64,000 nt of DNA. Source: Bolinopsis microptera (Eukaryota > Ctenophora > Tentaculata > Lobata > Bolinopsidae). Positions 24,164 through 36,539 of this stretch are shown here, in pieces. Every line of letters starts with the position of its first letter. Position 1 is the stretch's first letter. The notes beneath the pieces are model-generated. The model did not search any database and had not been told where the DNA came from. It saw only the letters and a list, made by a program, of their open reading frames with translations. Made by a program: the position numbers and the translations under genes. The stretch lies in assembly GCF_026151205.1 (NCBI RefSeq), contig NC_087080.1, forward strand, positions 15,137,337-15,201,336, in the 5' to 3' direction.

Positions 24164-24451
24164 GAATAATAAAAAAAACTACTACCAGTACCAGTAACCA
24201 ATAACCATCACAACATTTCCTCTACTTGTATCATCAGTTTAAAATGCAGCGTTAAATTGCGATGCAACCAAATAAGAGGCAGAATAATGATATATCAATC
24301 AGTCAACAAACAAATTTAAACTGAAGCAGATAACAAGAGCATGACAAAATATGAAAAGTGCTGAAATTTAATGTCCTCTCAACCATGGTCGGTGATCCAA
24401 GTACACGGCTTATAAATATAACACTTCAAGAAAACAACAATTTGCAATGTA

Positions 24452-24680
24452 CATTAAAATTATGCGACTACGTAATAAATAATGTTCCGATCATTGTACA
24501 TTGTACAATATTCATATTATACTCTAAGATAGCCTCATGGAAGTGAAAGTGGGTACCCCTCGTACTCAGTCCGTTTCTTGGTACACCATGTATTTGTTCA
24601 TTATTGTGTATTATTACATATTGATATTGTACAATGTACAATGATCGGAACATTATTTATCAGTCGCATAATTTTAATGA
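24452..24680. mobile_element. 229-bp fold-back element
   Basis: Two arms of about 60 bp (CATTAAAATTATGCGAC ... ATAATGTTCCGATCATTGTA and the inverse ending GTCGCATAATTTTAATG) flank a ~110-bp loop. One arm has a small insertion (TACG). The structure fits a small MITE or an RNA hairpin. Confidence 0.6.
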
Positions 24681-26596
24681 ACCTGGGGCAAAATTCGAAG
24701 TGTTCCCGTTTATTGCAACAAGGAAAAGACTCTTATCAGGACAATAAGGAACATTTTCAACGTTTCAATGTAACAACATCGTATTATGTATTAATGATCT
24801 AGAAAATTGTTATCAAAAATTCGCTTTTCAGTATTCGTTTTAAGTAAAGGCTATTTTGGGAGTTTATCCCCCACAAGAACAATATTTCAGTGATGCGTGA
24901 TCCTAATTCCTAAAGTCCTAATGCATGCAAATTGAAATTTGAGATACAATGTGTACGACAAGTGGTCTCCTAACTTTAATTTCGAAAGGACGCAGGACAT
25001 TGTTGATGGATACAATACACCAACATCAATTTGATTCACTTAGGAGTTAGGACCCCTATTTTTATTTTACCCTGTATAATATGTTCAGAATTAATGAAAA
25101 GTTGAACGTTTGAACTGATGTGTAAAGATCTACAGTGCATCAAAGAAAAAATAATTATAATTCAAAAACATTTAACAGCAATTATATAAAGTAATTAAAG
25201 GCTAGCGAGTACCAATGACAATATATTTAATGACTAATTAAACCTCAAAACTTCAAAAAAACTCTAAATCTTGATAAACACTACGATCAATAAACCTGGT
25301 ACAAACAAAGAAACAATCCGCACAGTGCGGTGTGTGTGCACTATGGAGTAATAATACATTGACCTGTGTGCGGTTACATCTCTATTATAGTTAGAGTGCT
25401 AAATAAGTGTGCAAATAATGTATATTCCTACCATCTGGAGACTTTTTGTTTAAGTTCTTTTTATATGACGAGGACCTTATAGTTATTATCTTTTTATCAA
25501 ACGGACGTTTACAAAATACCAGGAAACAGAACACGGAACATTAATCGATGAACTGCTGCCAGATACCGAGCAACAAATATTTACGGGTATGATTTCTACA
25601 ATATTGTACTAAAATACTATGCTGATATACGACAACTCAAATATAACAAAGCAGAATAGTGCGAACCTTGAGCATAAAAGTAAACAAAACAACTTTGATC
25701 CAGTTGTCACTTACCTAAAGCTAAGACCTCAAGATATGAAGAAGATAGAGACTGTCCAGTAAAACACGCACATGTTCGTAATTATACCTTATCAATATAT
25801 TTAACAAAAACAAACACTGAGTTCTAATGTAAAGGGACGGTCCACTAATTGAGGTAAGAATTAACACTATCTTTCATTGGTTATTATATTTAAAAATTCC
25901 TTGCACACTGTTCAATTTGTTGAGATCTTCTGATATAATTGTAGAAAATATAAAATATCTAGACCAGTCCTGACAAGAGATTTGAGTCAAATACATTGCA
26001 CAGCTGCTACCGTGACTATTCTGTACTAGGTCTATGGCTATTATACAATGACATATTATTCTTGAGGCTGTAAAGTAACCGTCCTGTAAGTACTCTCTAT
26101 AAATTACATTTCATATCAAACAGTCAGTGTAATACGTGATCGAGTACACTTGACACTATATATTTATCAGCTTCTACATTTTGTTGACACGTATTTCTTT
26201 TAAGAAAGTCACATTTTTATCAATTCACTTTAGTTTTATTTGGTTCTTAAATTAAGCAAATATCTGTCAAGTACAAACACAGCTGTTGCCGTCACTTTAC
26301 TTTACAATGACGGTACAATCTTGGTACTATTGAGTAACCGTCCTGAAAAGTGCTTTCTCATTACGTTACCATATCAACCAGGTGTTGTCCTAAACTGTAC
26401 ACTCTAGTTAAATTTAGCTATCACATAAGTCACTATATCCCTTTATCAGTACATTGTACTGCAGAGGTCGCCTTGAACCAGATGTTAATAATGTCGATAG
26501 ACAACTGATGTAATTGTACGTGAACGTGTACACTATTCATTTAACGACTTCTGCTGTGTGATGAATGTATTTAGTTGAATAAAATAATAATATAAC
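24681..26596. other. Non-coding stretch
   Basis: AT-rich with no convincing gene. One exon-like frame at about 25474-25586 is discussed among the rejected items. Confidence 0.4.
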
Positions 26597-27210
26597 TAGG
26601 GGGTGCACCATAAAATAAACTTGCTCGGATTTTAAAAATTTTTGTACCATTGTTTTCTAGAGACTGTGAGAATTTTCACAATACCAAATTTGTCATACCT
26701 TTTTTGGAAAGATCAGTGAGTTTCGCCTAGGTACCATATTTGATGGTGCGCGGCTTTAGGAGCAAAATTAGCTGTAAAAGTCGCGTAATTTGACCAAATT
26801 TGACTAAATTCGTTGATTTTTGTCGTATTATTTGGATTTATCTTCAGTTCCTTGAATGAGATCATTCTGAAAATTGGCGACGACCTTCCAACAGGGCTTT
26901 CGCAACTGTCCGAAAAATTTGGTGGATATCGGAGTTGATATAGTGATCAAAATGGGGCAAAATACGCTGCTTTTAGCTGTAACATAATGTCTGATGGTTG
27001 GATATGCTTTAAACTTTTCGGACACTTTCCTTGTAAGTCTATGAGTAAGCTTACCAATTTTTGTTGCAATCAGAGGTCGGGAAAAATACTTAATATCTAT
27101 GTGTTTGAAGAAAATTGTGCTGGCCGAAATTAGCGCTAAAAAACCATCCTACAGTCGGCACGCGCGGCTCACTGTCGATGGCGCACTACCTAATATAACC
27201 ACATTGGAGA

Positions 27211-27282
27211 ACAACTCCGACTGGGATTCGAACTTGTAACCTCCGGCTAAAATGTGGCAGATTAGTCAATTGTGCTAAAGCT
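27211..27282 (-). repeat. tRNA-like (SINE-like) pol III promoter remnant
   Basis: On the minus strand a B-box-like AGTTCGAATCC follows an A-box-like TAGCACAATTG at a spacing compatible with a tRNA. The acceptor and T stems do not pair well, so a working tRNA is unlikely. A decayed tRNA-derived SINE fits better. Confidence 0.35.
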
Positions 27283-27359
27283 AAATGTACCCCACTTTTT
27301 GGGGTAAATACAGCTCGAAAAACTCCCCTTACACTACTGTCCTAGCCTGGCAGCTCATT

Positions 27360-27440
27360 GCGCGGCGCGTCGCAACGAGCTTCGTTGTTCGTCGACGTGC
27401 GACGAACAACGAGAAAAATTGCGTGGCGCGTCGGGTGGCA
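27360..27440. repeat. GC-rich hairpin
   Basis: TCGTTGTTCGTCG and CGACGAACAACGA form a perfect 13-bp stem with a 5-nt loop (acgtg), framed by gcgcgtcg repeats. No gene is associated. Confidence 0.5.
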
Positions 27441-27445
27441 CATCT

Positions 27446-27468
27446 TAACGGGTGATACGCGTATAAAT
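27446..27468. mobile_element. Solo end of the TTAA-type MITE
   Basis: TTAACGGGTGATACGCGTATA matches the terminal repeat of the element at 2427-3088 except for small changes. No partner end is found nearby, so it is a truncated copy. Confidence 0.5.
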
Positions 27469-29899
27469 TTCGATCGCTGACGTACAGCAAGCAGCACAGC
27501 TGCGAGTGGCGTCAGCTAGTAGGACTAGGATTTCATTCTACAAGGTACATCGCGTTCACCTAGCTAACCAGGTGCTTTCGCGCCGCTGCGGGCGCGCTTG
27601 TTCCACAAGTCGTTTCCGCCTCCGGCGGTCGCGCTACTGCAAGCGAGAGGGCTATAGTTAGAGCAACACATCGCGCCACAAGCCAAATATTTATCAACAT
27701 CTTGACTAGCTACGCGGTCCTTTTCCGCATGTGCTCGCGCTGTGCTCAAAAATTGACGTCGTCATTGCAGACACCAGTCGAACTTGCTTAGGACTATTAA
27801 ATTTGATTTAGGTAGTAGGAACATTCCATTTGTAAATACAGACGATTTGTACACTTTAGCCTCTGATAGAGCGGGATGGGAGAAATTGATATAGCTTGGC
27901 CTTGTGTATCAGTATTTCTTTTTTTCTGGCTACTTATCAGATCTTTAAGATGTTCATTTATGTTCTATTTTTTATTTGGATAATTTTATATAATATAAAT
28001 ACCCAAATAACAAAAGTTAAGCAGATACTACTACTAGGCAGTTGGGAAAGATTTTGTAAAACTTTCGTTGAATTCGGCACATTTTAAACATTTTCAAATT
28101 CTGGAAAATTTCGGCACCCAAATATTTTCCTAATTTACTAAATCTAATCGAGCACAGTTTGAAACAAATGGTACAAAACTTAAACATGTGACCAAATTAT
28201 TTAAATAATAAAAACTTATAAATAGGAGGTGTATGGTGGCCCAGACCTTACCTGAGCTGGGGACCTCAGGCTATTATGTTCATAAACATAGATTCGGCGG
28301 AATGACAGGCTGAGCGCGGCCCAGTAACCCAGACCCGCCATCGTTTTAAAATTGATTCGAAAAAACTGCAGATCTAGATGTCAAATCATTTTCCATTTTA
28401 ACATTGAATTTGAATTTCATGGCTCAAACTTGTAGCGCGATGCGTTACTGTGCCGCGCCGAGCTGCCATGAATTGACATCGTCAATTAAGGCTCAAACCC
28501 GCCATCGTTTTAAAATTTAAAACTTTTCCACGTGTCTTAAAACCACATTTTGCCACTTTTACCACTTTTTACCTTTCTTGTTTGTCGAATATCTTTAGTT
28601 TTGAACATCGTAAAAGCTTGCAGATGAATCGAGGGTGTTCATCTTATCAGGAGGACAAATTTTCGTTAGACATTCAGTTAATTGGATAATTATCAATTAG
28701 CTAATTAGCAAAATTTGAAAAATGTATTGGCTAAAAATGATCGGAATAGCTTAAAACACGGAGAAAAGTAGTTTTTTGAAAAACTTTCATTTTTTTTGAA
28801 ACTTTCGAAAATTCAAAATATTATTTTTTTTGCCAAAAGTAATCAAATTGCATGAAACGTGGAGAAAAATGCTTTTCAAAAAACTTAGTGAATTTTTCGT
28901 TTCAAGAATACTTAAATCACCAATATTTTAATAAGATTTTAATTCTCCTGTTTGCCTCTCGGTTCCGGTCTGAAAAAAAGGAAGATTGATTGATATCTGA
29001 CCGAGGGTCACGAAATCCTCTCCGAACCTCCACGTGGTGTGGCCTGGTTGGCACTAACGGGTGGTGTGCTCTCTTGTTGAGTACAAAGGTTGGGACTTGC
29101 CAACTCAAAGTTCCCATAGGAACCAGGAAGTCAACACTAACAGCTACCAAGCACCAGGAAATTTCTCTTTCAGATATCAGGTTACAAGATAGTACACACA
29201 CAAACGACGATACGTTAGACACAGATACATAGCTCTAAGAGCTATTAAATCACCAGGAAATTCTCTTTCAGCTTTCAGGTCCCATCGAAGTCACCCACCA
29301 CAGAGATAGGGATTCCAATTCGCTCATCCTGACTACAAGGACACACTGATAATGAGTAGTCTTGGCACTTCTCCCTCCAGTAACCACTTTTCAGGTCTTT
29401 TCAGTTAAGACAGCTAATGCGTTAGGGCTGACACACGCTAGACACAGGCTCGTGATAAGACAGTGTTAGGGATGTCAACTCTGACTACGAGGACACACTG
29501 ATAGCGAGAATTCCTGGCACTTCTTCCTCCAGTAACCACTTTTCAGGGGACCGGGTTAGCTTTGCCACACTCTTCATTGAAATGTGACTGGACGCTCTAC
29601 AATCATCTAGTAGCCAGCAGTGTTTGACTGACACCCCTACTGCAACTGGTTCTATTCAGTTCTACAGCGGAAGTTCTCAACACTCGAAAACAGTTCATCT
29701 CGGACATCCTGCAGAGATGCTTTTTCACAGCCTGCCCCATTACACGGGGAACCCTTAGATCTACAGTACCCTGGTGGACAGTATAGCTCACTAAAGCATA
29801 GTGGACCTCTTTAGTTCTGAGACGCAAAGCTAACCGGACCAGGAATAAACATCAATGCAATGCTTAGGGGATGCAAATAGGACATACAACGTTTAACGA
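27469..29899. other. Repeat-derived non-coding stretch
   Basis: No intact gene. A segment around 28220-28350 (ggaatgacaggctgagcgcg) recurs at about 49975-50090 and 63365, and so is a dispersed repeat. Around 29290-29580 a ~70-bp block (cagtaaccacttttcagg) occurs twice in direct orientation. Confidence 0.45.
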
Positions 29900-30611
29900 T
29901 TTACTCTAATTTTTGATTCATTTTTTAGCTCGACGATACATGGTATCATTTCAGGACAGATATTCCTTCTTCGGGTTCATTGAGGAAATCGTACCCGCTA
30001 TTTGCGTTATACAATGGCAAGTATCTGGACTAATGATAACTTAGGATCTCAGATTCCCAGGCTGCATTTAAAGCGCTTAACAGCACCAGTTTTAACTCCA
30101 GGTTCGTTCTGAACATCTCAGACCAACTCAACTCACTAGGTATTCTCATCGAGTAGAACTTCGTTCCAGGACATTAAGGAGTATACGGTAAAGAACTAGC
30201 GGACGAATTCGCAAGGGACGATCAATCCAACAACATCCCCATAGGACCAGAACCCTTCCTCCCAATTAGGCCACACTCAGTGACAAAGGAACATTCCACT
30301 TGAGATGTTCCTCCACAAATATAAATACAGGAACTAAAATTTTTCTGGAACTCACATCAGATGGCTTACATGGCCCTTTCAGGATAGGTCACAGCCCACT
30401 AGTTTATTTTCAGAACGTGGCAAACAACGTCAACTTCGAGACGCAAGATTGTGAACACTTTTCAGGAGAAGCAGAAACATCCCAGCACCTCCTCTGCAAG
30501 TGCATCCAGATCATGACGTTCAGAATGAGGATAATTGGTAAACTCTACCTTAAAAACAGTAAACTACAATCATATCTTCAAATTTGTGGAACAGTCGACA
30601 AGACTGGATAG
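29900..30611 (+). pseudogene. LINE retrotransposon 3' end: RNase H remnant
   Basis: In broken frames the sequence shows RNase H features of a non-LTR retrotransposon: ISDSQAAFKAL (the catalytic-Asp region), VPGH followed by GVYGKELADEFAR, then GPEPFLPI. Further on a zinc-knuckle-like CEHFSGEAETSQHLLCKC matches the C-terminal motif of such elements. In-frame stops (after LGILIE and after VPGH) show it is dead. No reverse transcriptase precedes it in readable form. Confidence 0.65.
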
Positions 30612-31244
30612 GGAAAAACCCTTTTGGGTAACCTCCTAGGATTCTTCACTAGGAACTTTCGCTAAATCCCATACTAGGAACTCAACCTAGGCCCATCTCC
30701 GCATAGAGACATATCTCCCAGGCTTTGACCTTACTCGGAAGTCCCTTGTCTGCCCGCAGAAGTACTACAACGGAAGTGGGTTTGCTCTGAGACAGGTAGT
30801 GACAGCTTCAAGACTCCAGGGGTCTGTTGCATTGATATTTATTATTTTATGATTTCGTATATACTTTGGGAGTCCTGGCGTGCAGCTAGCAGGAGTTGCA
30901 TTCTGTGGGCACGGTGAGAAGGCCTCCATCTTTTAGTAAGAGGCCAGAAACCGTTGACCAGAACAGAGAGAGAGAGAGAGAGATATCTGACCGATTCCAG
31001 TCCTACAGCCAAATCTCTAGATAGGTACTCGGTTCCTGAGTTCCTAGTTGTATGTGATTATATCAAATGTGGTCAATATACAGCTAAGCGTACGCTATAA
31101 TATAGATCTATAAAACGGAGTACAGGTTACTATCATGGCACCACGACGCGAAAGCCCCTCGTTTCTCTGCAAAGTCTCTTTCATTCTGCTAACTGTGTAC
31201 ATGATAAAGTGTCTAAAGTGACTCTATTTCAATCTGAATGTATT

Positions 31245-31345
31245 TACTCCAGCTAGTATAGTAGCGGGGTGTAGTTGAGTGTGCACTACTACGTATACGA
31301 TGTACAGAGTTGGGTGTACAGAATTGGGTTAAATAGATCATTAAC
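31245..31345 (+). repeat. Diverged end of the 52614-54745 element family
   Basis: The segment containing ggggtgtagttgagtgtgca resembles the terminal repeat at 52616-52730, so it is a degraded fragment of that family. Confidence 0.45.
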
Positions 31346-31817
31346 AGTGACTTTTACTTAATGCTATATTATAATTTAATTAAAACTCGAATTGGGAGTT
31401 TTACTATAGTGAAACGACCGTGGGGGTCACCACGTGATACAACGAATTTATACCTATTTTGTCATTTTTAGACCTCTTATTCAAGGCCAATCTCTCCCAA
31501 CTAAATTAGGTTCGGTAGTTAAGTATGATTGGAAGGTTCTGACAAATTTTTAGCATGATTCATGTTCAGGAACCGAAGATATGACAAAATAATACGACAA
31601 AAATCAACGAATTTGGTCAAATTACGCGACTTTTACACCTAATTTTGCTCCAAAAGCCGCGCACCATCAAATATGGCACCAAGGAGAAACTCACTGATCA
31701 TTCCAAAAAGGTATAATAAATTTGGTACTGTGAAAATTCTCACAGTCTCTAGAAAACGATGGTACAAAAATTTTGAAAATCCGAGCAAGTTTATTTTTAT
31801 CGTGCACCGCCTATATA

Positions 31818-32200
31818 TATTCAGGGATAGACGCTTTGCCAGTCAATTATAGGCTATATTTAGGTGTCAGTAGATTCAGAAGCTTTAAAGATACAGCCAT
31901 TTCCGATTTCGGACCACAGGTCTTGAAGATAATTGTTTAGACTTTAGTTTACATTATGTTAAAAAGTAATTTAACGTCATCATCACCACTTGATGACGTC
32001 ATCAAGTTAACCATTTTTAAAACTTGATTTTTCACAACTTTTAAAACTTGATTTTTCAAATCGATTTTACGCCATTAAGGAGTAATTTTATTCAAAATTT
32101 GAGGACATTTTCACCTTAGATAATTGTTTAAGCATTCTGAAAATCTATAATGAGGTCTGATCGTCATCTTCTTACAGCGTTCGATGATCTACCGAAAAGT
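31818..32200. repeat. Dispersed repeat, inverted copy at 47650-48025
   Basis: The block cagggatagacgctttgcca ... gatgacgtcatcaagttaac ... ttagataattgtttaagcat matches the reverse complement of 47650-48025 with moderate divergence. It contains the palindrome TGATGACGTCATCA, a CRE/ATF-like site. Confidence 0.7.
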
Positions 32201-32217
32201 TTTTCTAGCGTGCTCCT

Positions 32218-33026
32218 CAGGCTTGTCCGCCGTGGCTGAATGGATCGGCGGCGGCGTTTCACTAAAATTACACCGGCGGCGGCGGCGTACGCCGGCGTGA
32301 GCCGTGAAATCAAGGCCAATTAAATTGAGGTCTATGAAATATGAATATGATCATGTACTTAATTTGGGTAATTAAATTTAGACTTAACTTCAACAAATGA
32401 TGTTGGTATATTGTTATGGTATTATCTGCTATCAAATAAAAGTTGAGACAAATTGATACAATTATTTTATCTAAGGTAAAATACATAAACAATAAATTAT
32501 TGCTGAAATCAATGGATCTCTCAATCTTTTTTGTTAGAAACAAAATCATAGTTTTTAGAACAAAACTCGTAACATGTTACGAGTACAATTTCACTGTGAA
32601 TTGTGAATGCATATAAACATAGGCAGACTTAAAACTGCAGAGTGTAGATTGCTAATTGTACATTAGAAAATAATAGATCAGTACAATTTAACTTAAGGAG
32701 CATGAAATTTTCGATGTAACGCGTCGCGTTACATCGAGTCACACGTGGGCGTCAGATGAGAGCTAGCTGCTAGTAACTGTAGTTCGGATTATTCCAATAT
32801 ACGGTATAATCAATATTGTTAAGTTAGCTAAAGGTGTGTATCATGTGTGTGTTGCCCCTAGCCGCTAATCGCTATCAGTAACACTAATATCTTCAAATGA
32901 AGACAGAATCATATTGAAGCCAGAAAATGCACGCCGTACGCCGATGTACGCCGGGGTGTATCGGCGGCGTTCGGCGTGGCAAAATCACCCGGCGGCGGCG
33001 GCGTTCGGCGGCGGCGGACAAGCCTG
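32218..33026. mobile_element. hAT-type MITE, copy 1 (full length, no target duplication)
   Basis: Terminal repeats CAGGCTTGTCCGCCG and CGGCGGACAAGCCTG with CGG-rich subterminal parts. It is nearly identical to the copy at 56176-56979. The 8-bp flanks (gtgctcct and ctgtgttt) do not match, so the two sides were probably brought together by recombination or deletion. Its right end abuts a truncated GPCR copy. Confidence 0.8.
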
Positions 33027-33882
33027 CTGTGTTTCATTAGTAACGGTACAGTTAGCTTCGTCCTCTCCGTTAACACAGTCTTTATTTCCATCACATATTA
33101 TGTATGGTGTTATGTACTTTACTAATCCTGGTGTATACTTATCGTCGCAATACATACCATATCTATATCCGTTACAGGTAGCCTCGTCCTCACAGTCGTA
33201 ATAATCACAAACATCATTACAGATTTTGCTGGACACTACCTTTTTCCCACTCGGCATAGTTATTAGTTCGCTGCATCCCTCCTCATCTAATTCTGTATTA
33301 GCACAGTCATGTTCACCGTTACAAATAATTTCATTATAATCTACTGAGTTCACGATGTCCCTCGAAAGGTTACAGATAAATCCTCCACAAAGCATGTTGC
33401 CATTTCTTACGTCAATATTATTTACAGTGACACTGGCATCATCACAAGCCTGATAATAGTGCGGATCATCGGAACATAAAGCTGTCACTTCTTTCCAGTT
33501 GTTCGTCGAATAATACTCCTCTGTGTTGTGGCACTTATAGAGTGTGTATTTATCGTTCCTCTGGTTCGTACATACCTGTTTCAAGAATCCTCTGTCTTCT
33601 TGAAAACTGCACAATTCTGCAAAGTATTTTCATGAGCAATGTGCAATAAACTAAGCTTTTTATTCATTTACTTAAAACAAAAATAACTATCTTTAAACTG
33701 ATATAGGTCGATTTTAATTTTTACACGTAATGATATAACTACTCAACTATATATAAGTAATAATTACCTTCGGACCATGACAAAGGATCTGTCATTCTGA
33801 ATGAGCTTGTGGTAGTATAAATCGATGTCGCTGTATCTGATTTACCAAGTTTCAACAGGATCAGTAATATTGCAAGTTTCAT
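33027..33882 (-). pseudogene. Truncated 5' copy of the LDLa-GPCR gene
   Basis: Exon 1 (33882-33768) encodes the signal peptide MKLAILLILLKLGKSDTATS, and exon 2 starts at 33616. The splice phase is the same as in the intact gene at 41844-45240. The product is very similar over its first ~197 exon-2 residues (LCSFQEDRGFLKQV ... CDGNKDCVNGEDEANC ... VTNETQ). The frame then runs into the hAT MITE and translates CGG repeats. All transmembrane helices are missing. It could still make a short secreted LDLa protein, but no proper 3' end exists. Its sequence is otherwise undamaged, so the truncation is recent relative to the duplication. Confidence 0.85.
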
Positions 33883-33899
33883 AGCTGCATAGATAATAT

Positions 33900-35389
33900 G
33901 TTAATTAAGATGGGATTTAAAGGTGTTTGTAAATTTGTTCAAACACCGTTTATGGCCACAACTGTTTATGGCTACTACCGACTCAAGTACACACAAAGCA
34001 ACCTTAGACAGATAGAATCACACACTCATCACCCCCAGTATTTCCAAACACTCACACACTTCAACACAACAAACATTTGGCTCCAGACCGCCGCCGCCTA
34101 AAAGTAACACGGTGCACATCCCTGCCTCTCACCTTACGACACCCTCACAAACTTTGACATACCAGCTCCCACATTCCATTTACCTCTTCTCATCATCCAC
34201 CCCAAAGAAAGACAACACAGCTAAGACAGTCATCAACCTCTCCGGACAGACTCTTTCCACAGCAGAAAGCGACGTACTCTCTTTTGGCCTGAAATTCGTC
34301 CCGACACCCACATCAGATCCCACCCTTGAACTAACTCCCCTTATTCAAAATGTCATCAAACAGCTTGGTGAAGGGACGGAAGCTCCCGCCACCTATCAGG
34401 TTACCTCTGTGTTATAATCCAAATTTTACAAACGACGTGACATGACCCATGACAAATTGACTCCCCAACAACGTACAGCTCTCAAATCATTAAAATTTAA
34501 TAATTATCTGAATTGAAATTTCTTCCTGCTGATAAGGGAAACCCCATTGAGGTGTTAACCCACTAACAATACATAAAAAAAGTTAACGGTCACTTGACCT
34601 CAGGTAGTTATACCCTTTTGAACAAACACCCCACACAATCTGTTACCTCCAAACTGTATAAACTTATAAAGTACTCAAGAAACTCCACAACGACAAGAAG
34701 ATCACGACAGACCACCTCAAAAAGATGCGGAACCTCCACCCTAGATGGCCGGACAACCTAAGATCCATAAACCTGGCGCACCTATCCGTCCCGTAGTTAG
34801 CTTTTTCAAAATTCCCCTGCAAGCGCTCCACAAAGTCCTTGCTACATTCCTCAAACCCCTATGCCTCAAAGACTCCTCAGACTTCAAACACCGTCTCGAC
34901 TCATTTCTTAATCCCCCTTACTCATATCACACCTCCCTAGATGTCCAATCCCCTTACACCTCCTGTGACATGCACCTGGCCCTTAAAACAATCATCTAGT
35001 CTTACGAACAGAATCCTACTCTCCTTCCCTCTTACCTCACCACCACCACCATAAGTTCCTCATCAACTTTTGCCTCGATGCAACTCCTACCTCCAATTTA
35101 ATGGCTACCAATACGAAGGTGGCACCATGGGTTCCCCTTTATCGTTGAAATACGCCTTGCCGAGATAGAGCCATTAGCCCTCTCCTCGTGTCTTGAGTGT
35201 CCTGACCCCCTAATTATATCTACTCCCACTTCGTTGACGATGGCCTCGGATCCTTCAGAGACAGACAACACGCAGAATCCTTCCTCACCTTCCTCAACTT
35301 CTTCACCGAAGACCTCAAATTCAGCCAAGAACACGAAAAAGAAGAATCTCTAGGCTGCCAAGTTTCAACAAAATAATTAATATCGCAAG
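33900..35389 (+). pseudogene. Penelope-like retroelement, copy 1 (broken)
   Basis: The N-terminal part is GYYRLKYTQSNLRQIES. The segment 34112-34417 shows VINLSGQTLSTAESD and GLKFVPTP, typical of the start of PLE reverse transcriptases. Then come LPADKG-like sequence, PKIHKPGAPIRPVVSF and SLDVQSPYTS. GGTMGSPLS and FVDDG (catalytic pair, YxDD-type box) lie at 35105-35240, followed by NFFTEDLKFSQEHEK. Stops and frameshifts separate the pieces. A GIY-YIG endonuclease is not recognisable. It directly follows exon 1 of the truncated GPCR copy, in the opposite direction. Confidence 0.75.
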
Positions 35390-35735
35390 TTTTTTTTCTT
35401 CTATCAGTTGTGACGGAATTGTAATGAAAAAAATCCATATATAATTATTTATGATATGTTTGATTTCTTGTTATTGTATGTCATTCAAATTTGGTAGACG
35501 GCCCCAACGTTAATGTGGCTCTTGCTATGTGTTGGTTCAGCCGAATTAATTATTATGTAATCAAGTTTTTTTTTTCTCTTTTAGTTAGTTGTCATCCGGC
35601 CAAACATTAAGCAACTTATATTGCAGTACCATTTATCAATTAGTATGTCAAAATATGTCATTGTAATTTTGCATGGCTGAAATGTAACGCTTGATTTATA
35701 TATATAATAATTAATTGAATTTTCAAAAAAAATAG
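35390..35735. mobile_element. Insertion within the Penelope tail
   Basis: Two other copies of the tail (60340-60380 and 62395-62430) read straight from gcaagttt to atagtgaccacag. Here about 345 bp separates the two. Part of the insert (35491-35703) is the inverted copy of 3560-3768. Confidence 0.6.
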
Positions 35736-36360
35736 TGACCACAGATTTAATGACAGCTGAAACCGTCCTCAATGGCCGGTGCTTGATTCTTTGACTGAAG
35801 ATATTTCGACCTACGAGTGGCATTTGGATTTCTCTCTGATGAACAAAAGCAAACGAACTGGTCCATTAAGTGAGCCAGGGAAGATAGTAGGAGTGTGGAA
35901 TTGGAGAGCCTTGCTCACGAGATTTGTCTAATTGCTATTGTTCTATTTCACTCCAATTCCTTGTAGCCCCTCTTTACCCATTGTTTTATAAACGATTAAG
36001 TGATTAAAGGGGAAGAATCTTTGCGTGTACCCCGAGCAAGGTGTGTGGCATTGCAACTAGGTAACTTACTTGAGACGGCACTCTGCAGTATGTAACTTAA
36101 TGTTGAACTCAAAGCCATGAAAGGTTACTATTGTTATGTGATGCAGATTGCAGGGTGTAAGCAATGGCGGAACGACCGCCCCCAATAAAATGCCTTTTAA
36201 AGATTTTACAAACGTATTCTCTAAAAATCAGGATATTAGAACAATTTAAGAGGAGAGGGGCGGCAGAATTTAGCGACATGGGCGGCCCACAGATACGTTT
36301 CGTCACTGAGTATAAGGATTATAATGTTTATCCACTAAGAGCAATCTAGAAAGCTTGAAG
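35736..36360 (+). repeat. Penelope 3' region, copy 1
   Basis: The segment from gtgaccacagatttaatgac to the aggaatttgcc-like end recurs at about 60367-61320 and 62418-62775. It contains no conserved protein motif. Short frames in it are repeat-derived. Confidence 0.6.
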
Positions 36361-36539
36361 GTAATGTACTATGAAAATGCTATCCTGACGATGATCACCT
36401 TTTATTTGGAAATAGTTTTATACCTTACAAGCGTTGCCAAGCACTGCATATTGCACTTCATATAATACTAATAGTCGAATAACACGAATCAGTTAATTTT
36501 TAGCAAACAATACACTGGTTGGTATGTTGTGCAAGCATT

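Larger units (their letters stand above)
26597..31813. mobile_element. 5.2 kb region bounded by ~250-bp inverted repeats with TA flanks
   Basis: The left end TAGGGGGTGCACCATAAAAT and the right end (reverse complement TAGGCGGTGCACGATAAAAA) continue as matching inverted repeats for about 230-250 bp, including the segment around ttctagagactgtgagaatt. TA lies at both extremes, as in Tc1/mariner-type insertions. No transposase is visible. The interior holds other repeats and a broken LINE. It may be one composite element, or two MITEs in opposite orientation. Confidence 0.55.

Noticed and set aside
25474-25586. Exon-like frame ending in EQQIFTG before a GTATGA donor
   Set aside because: Reads plausibly (TEHGTLIDELLPDTEQQ) with a possible acceptor, but no compatible neighbouring exon was found on either side.
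27211-27282. Functional tRNA gene
   Set aside because: A and B boxes are present, but acceptor and T stems do not pair. Kept only as a SINE-like remnant.
35736-36360. Hammerhead ribozyme in the Penelope tail (CTGATGA present near 35838 and 62520)
   Set aside because: The matching GAAA core and stems could not be found on either strand at the required spacing.
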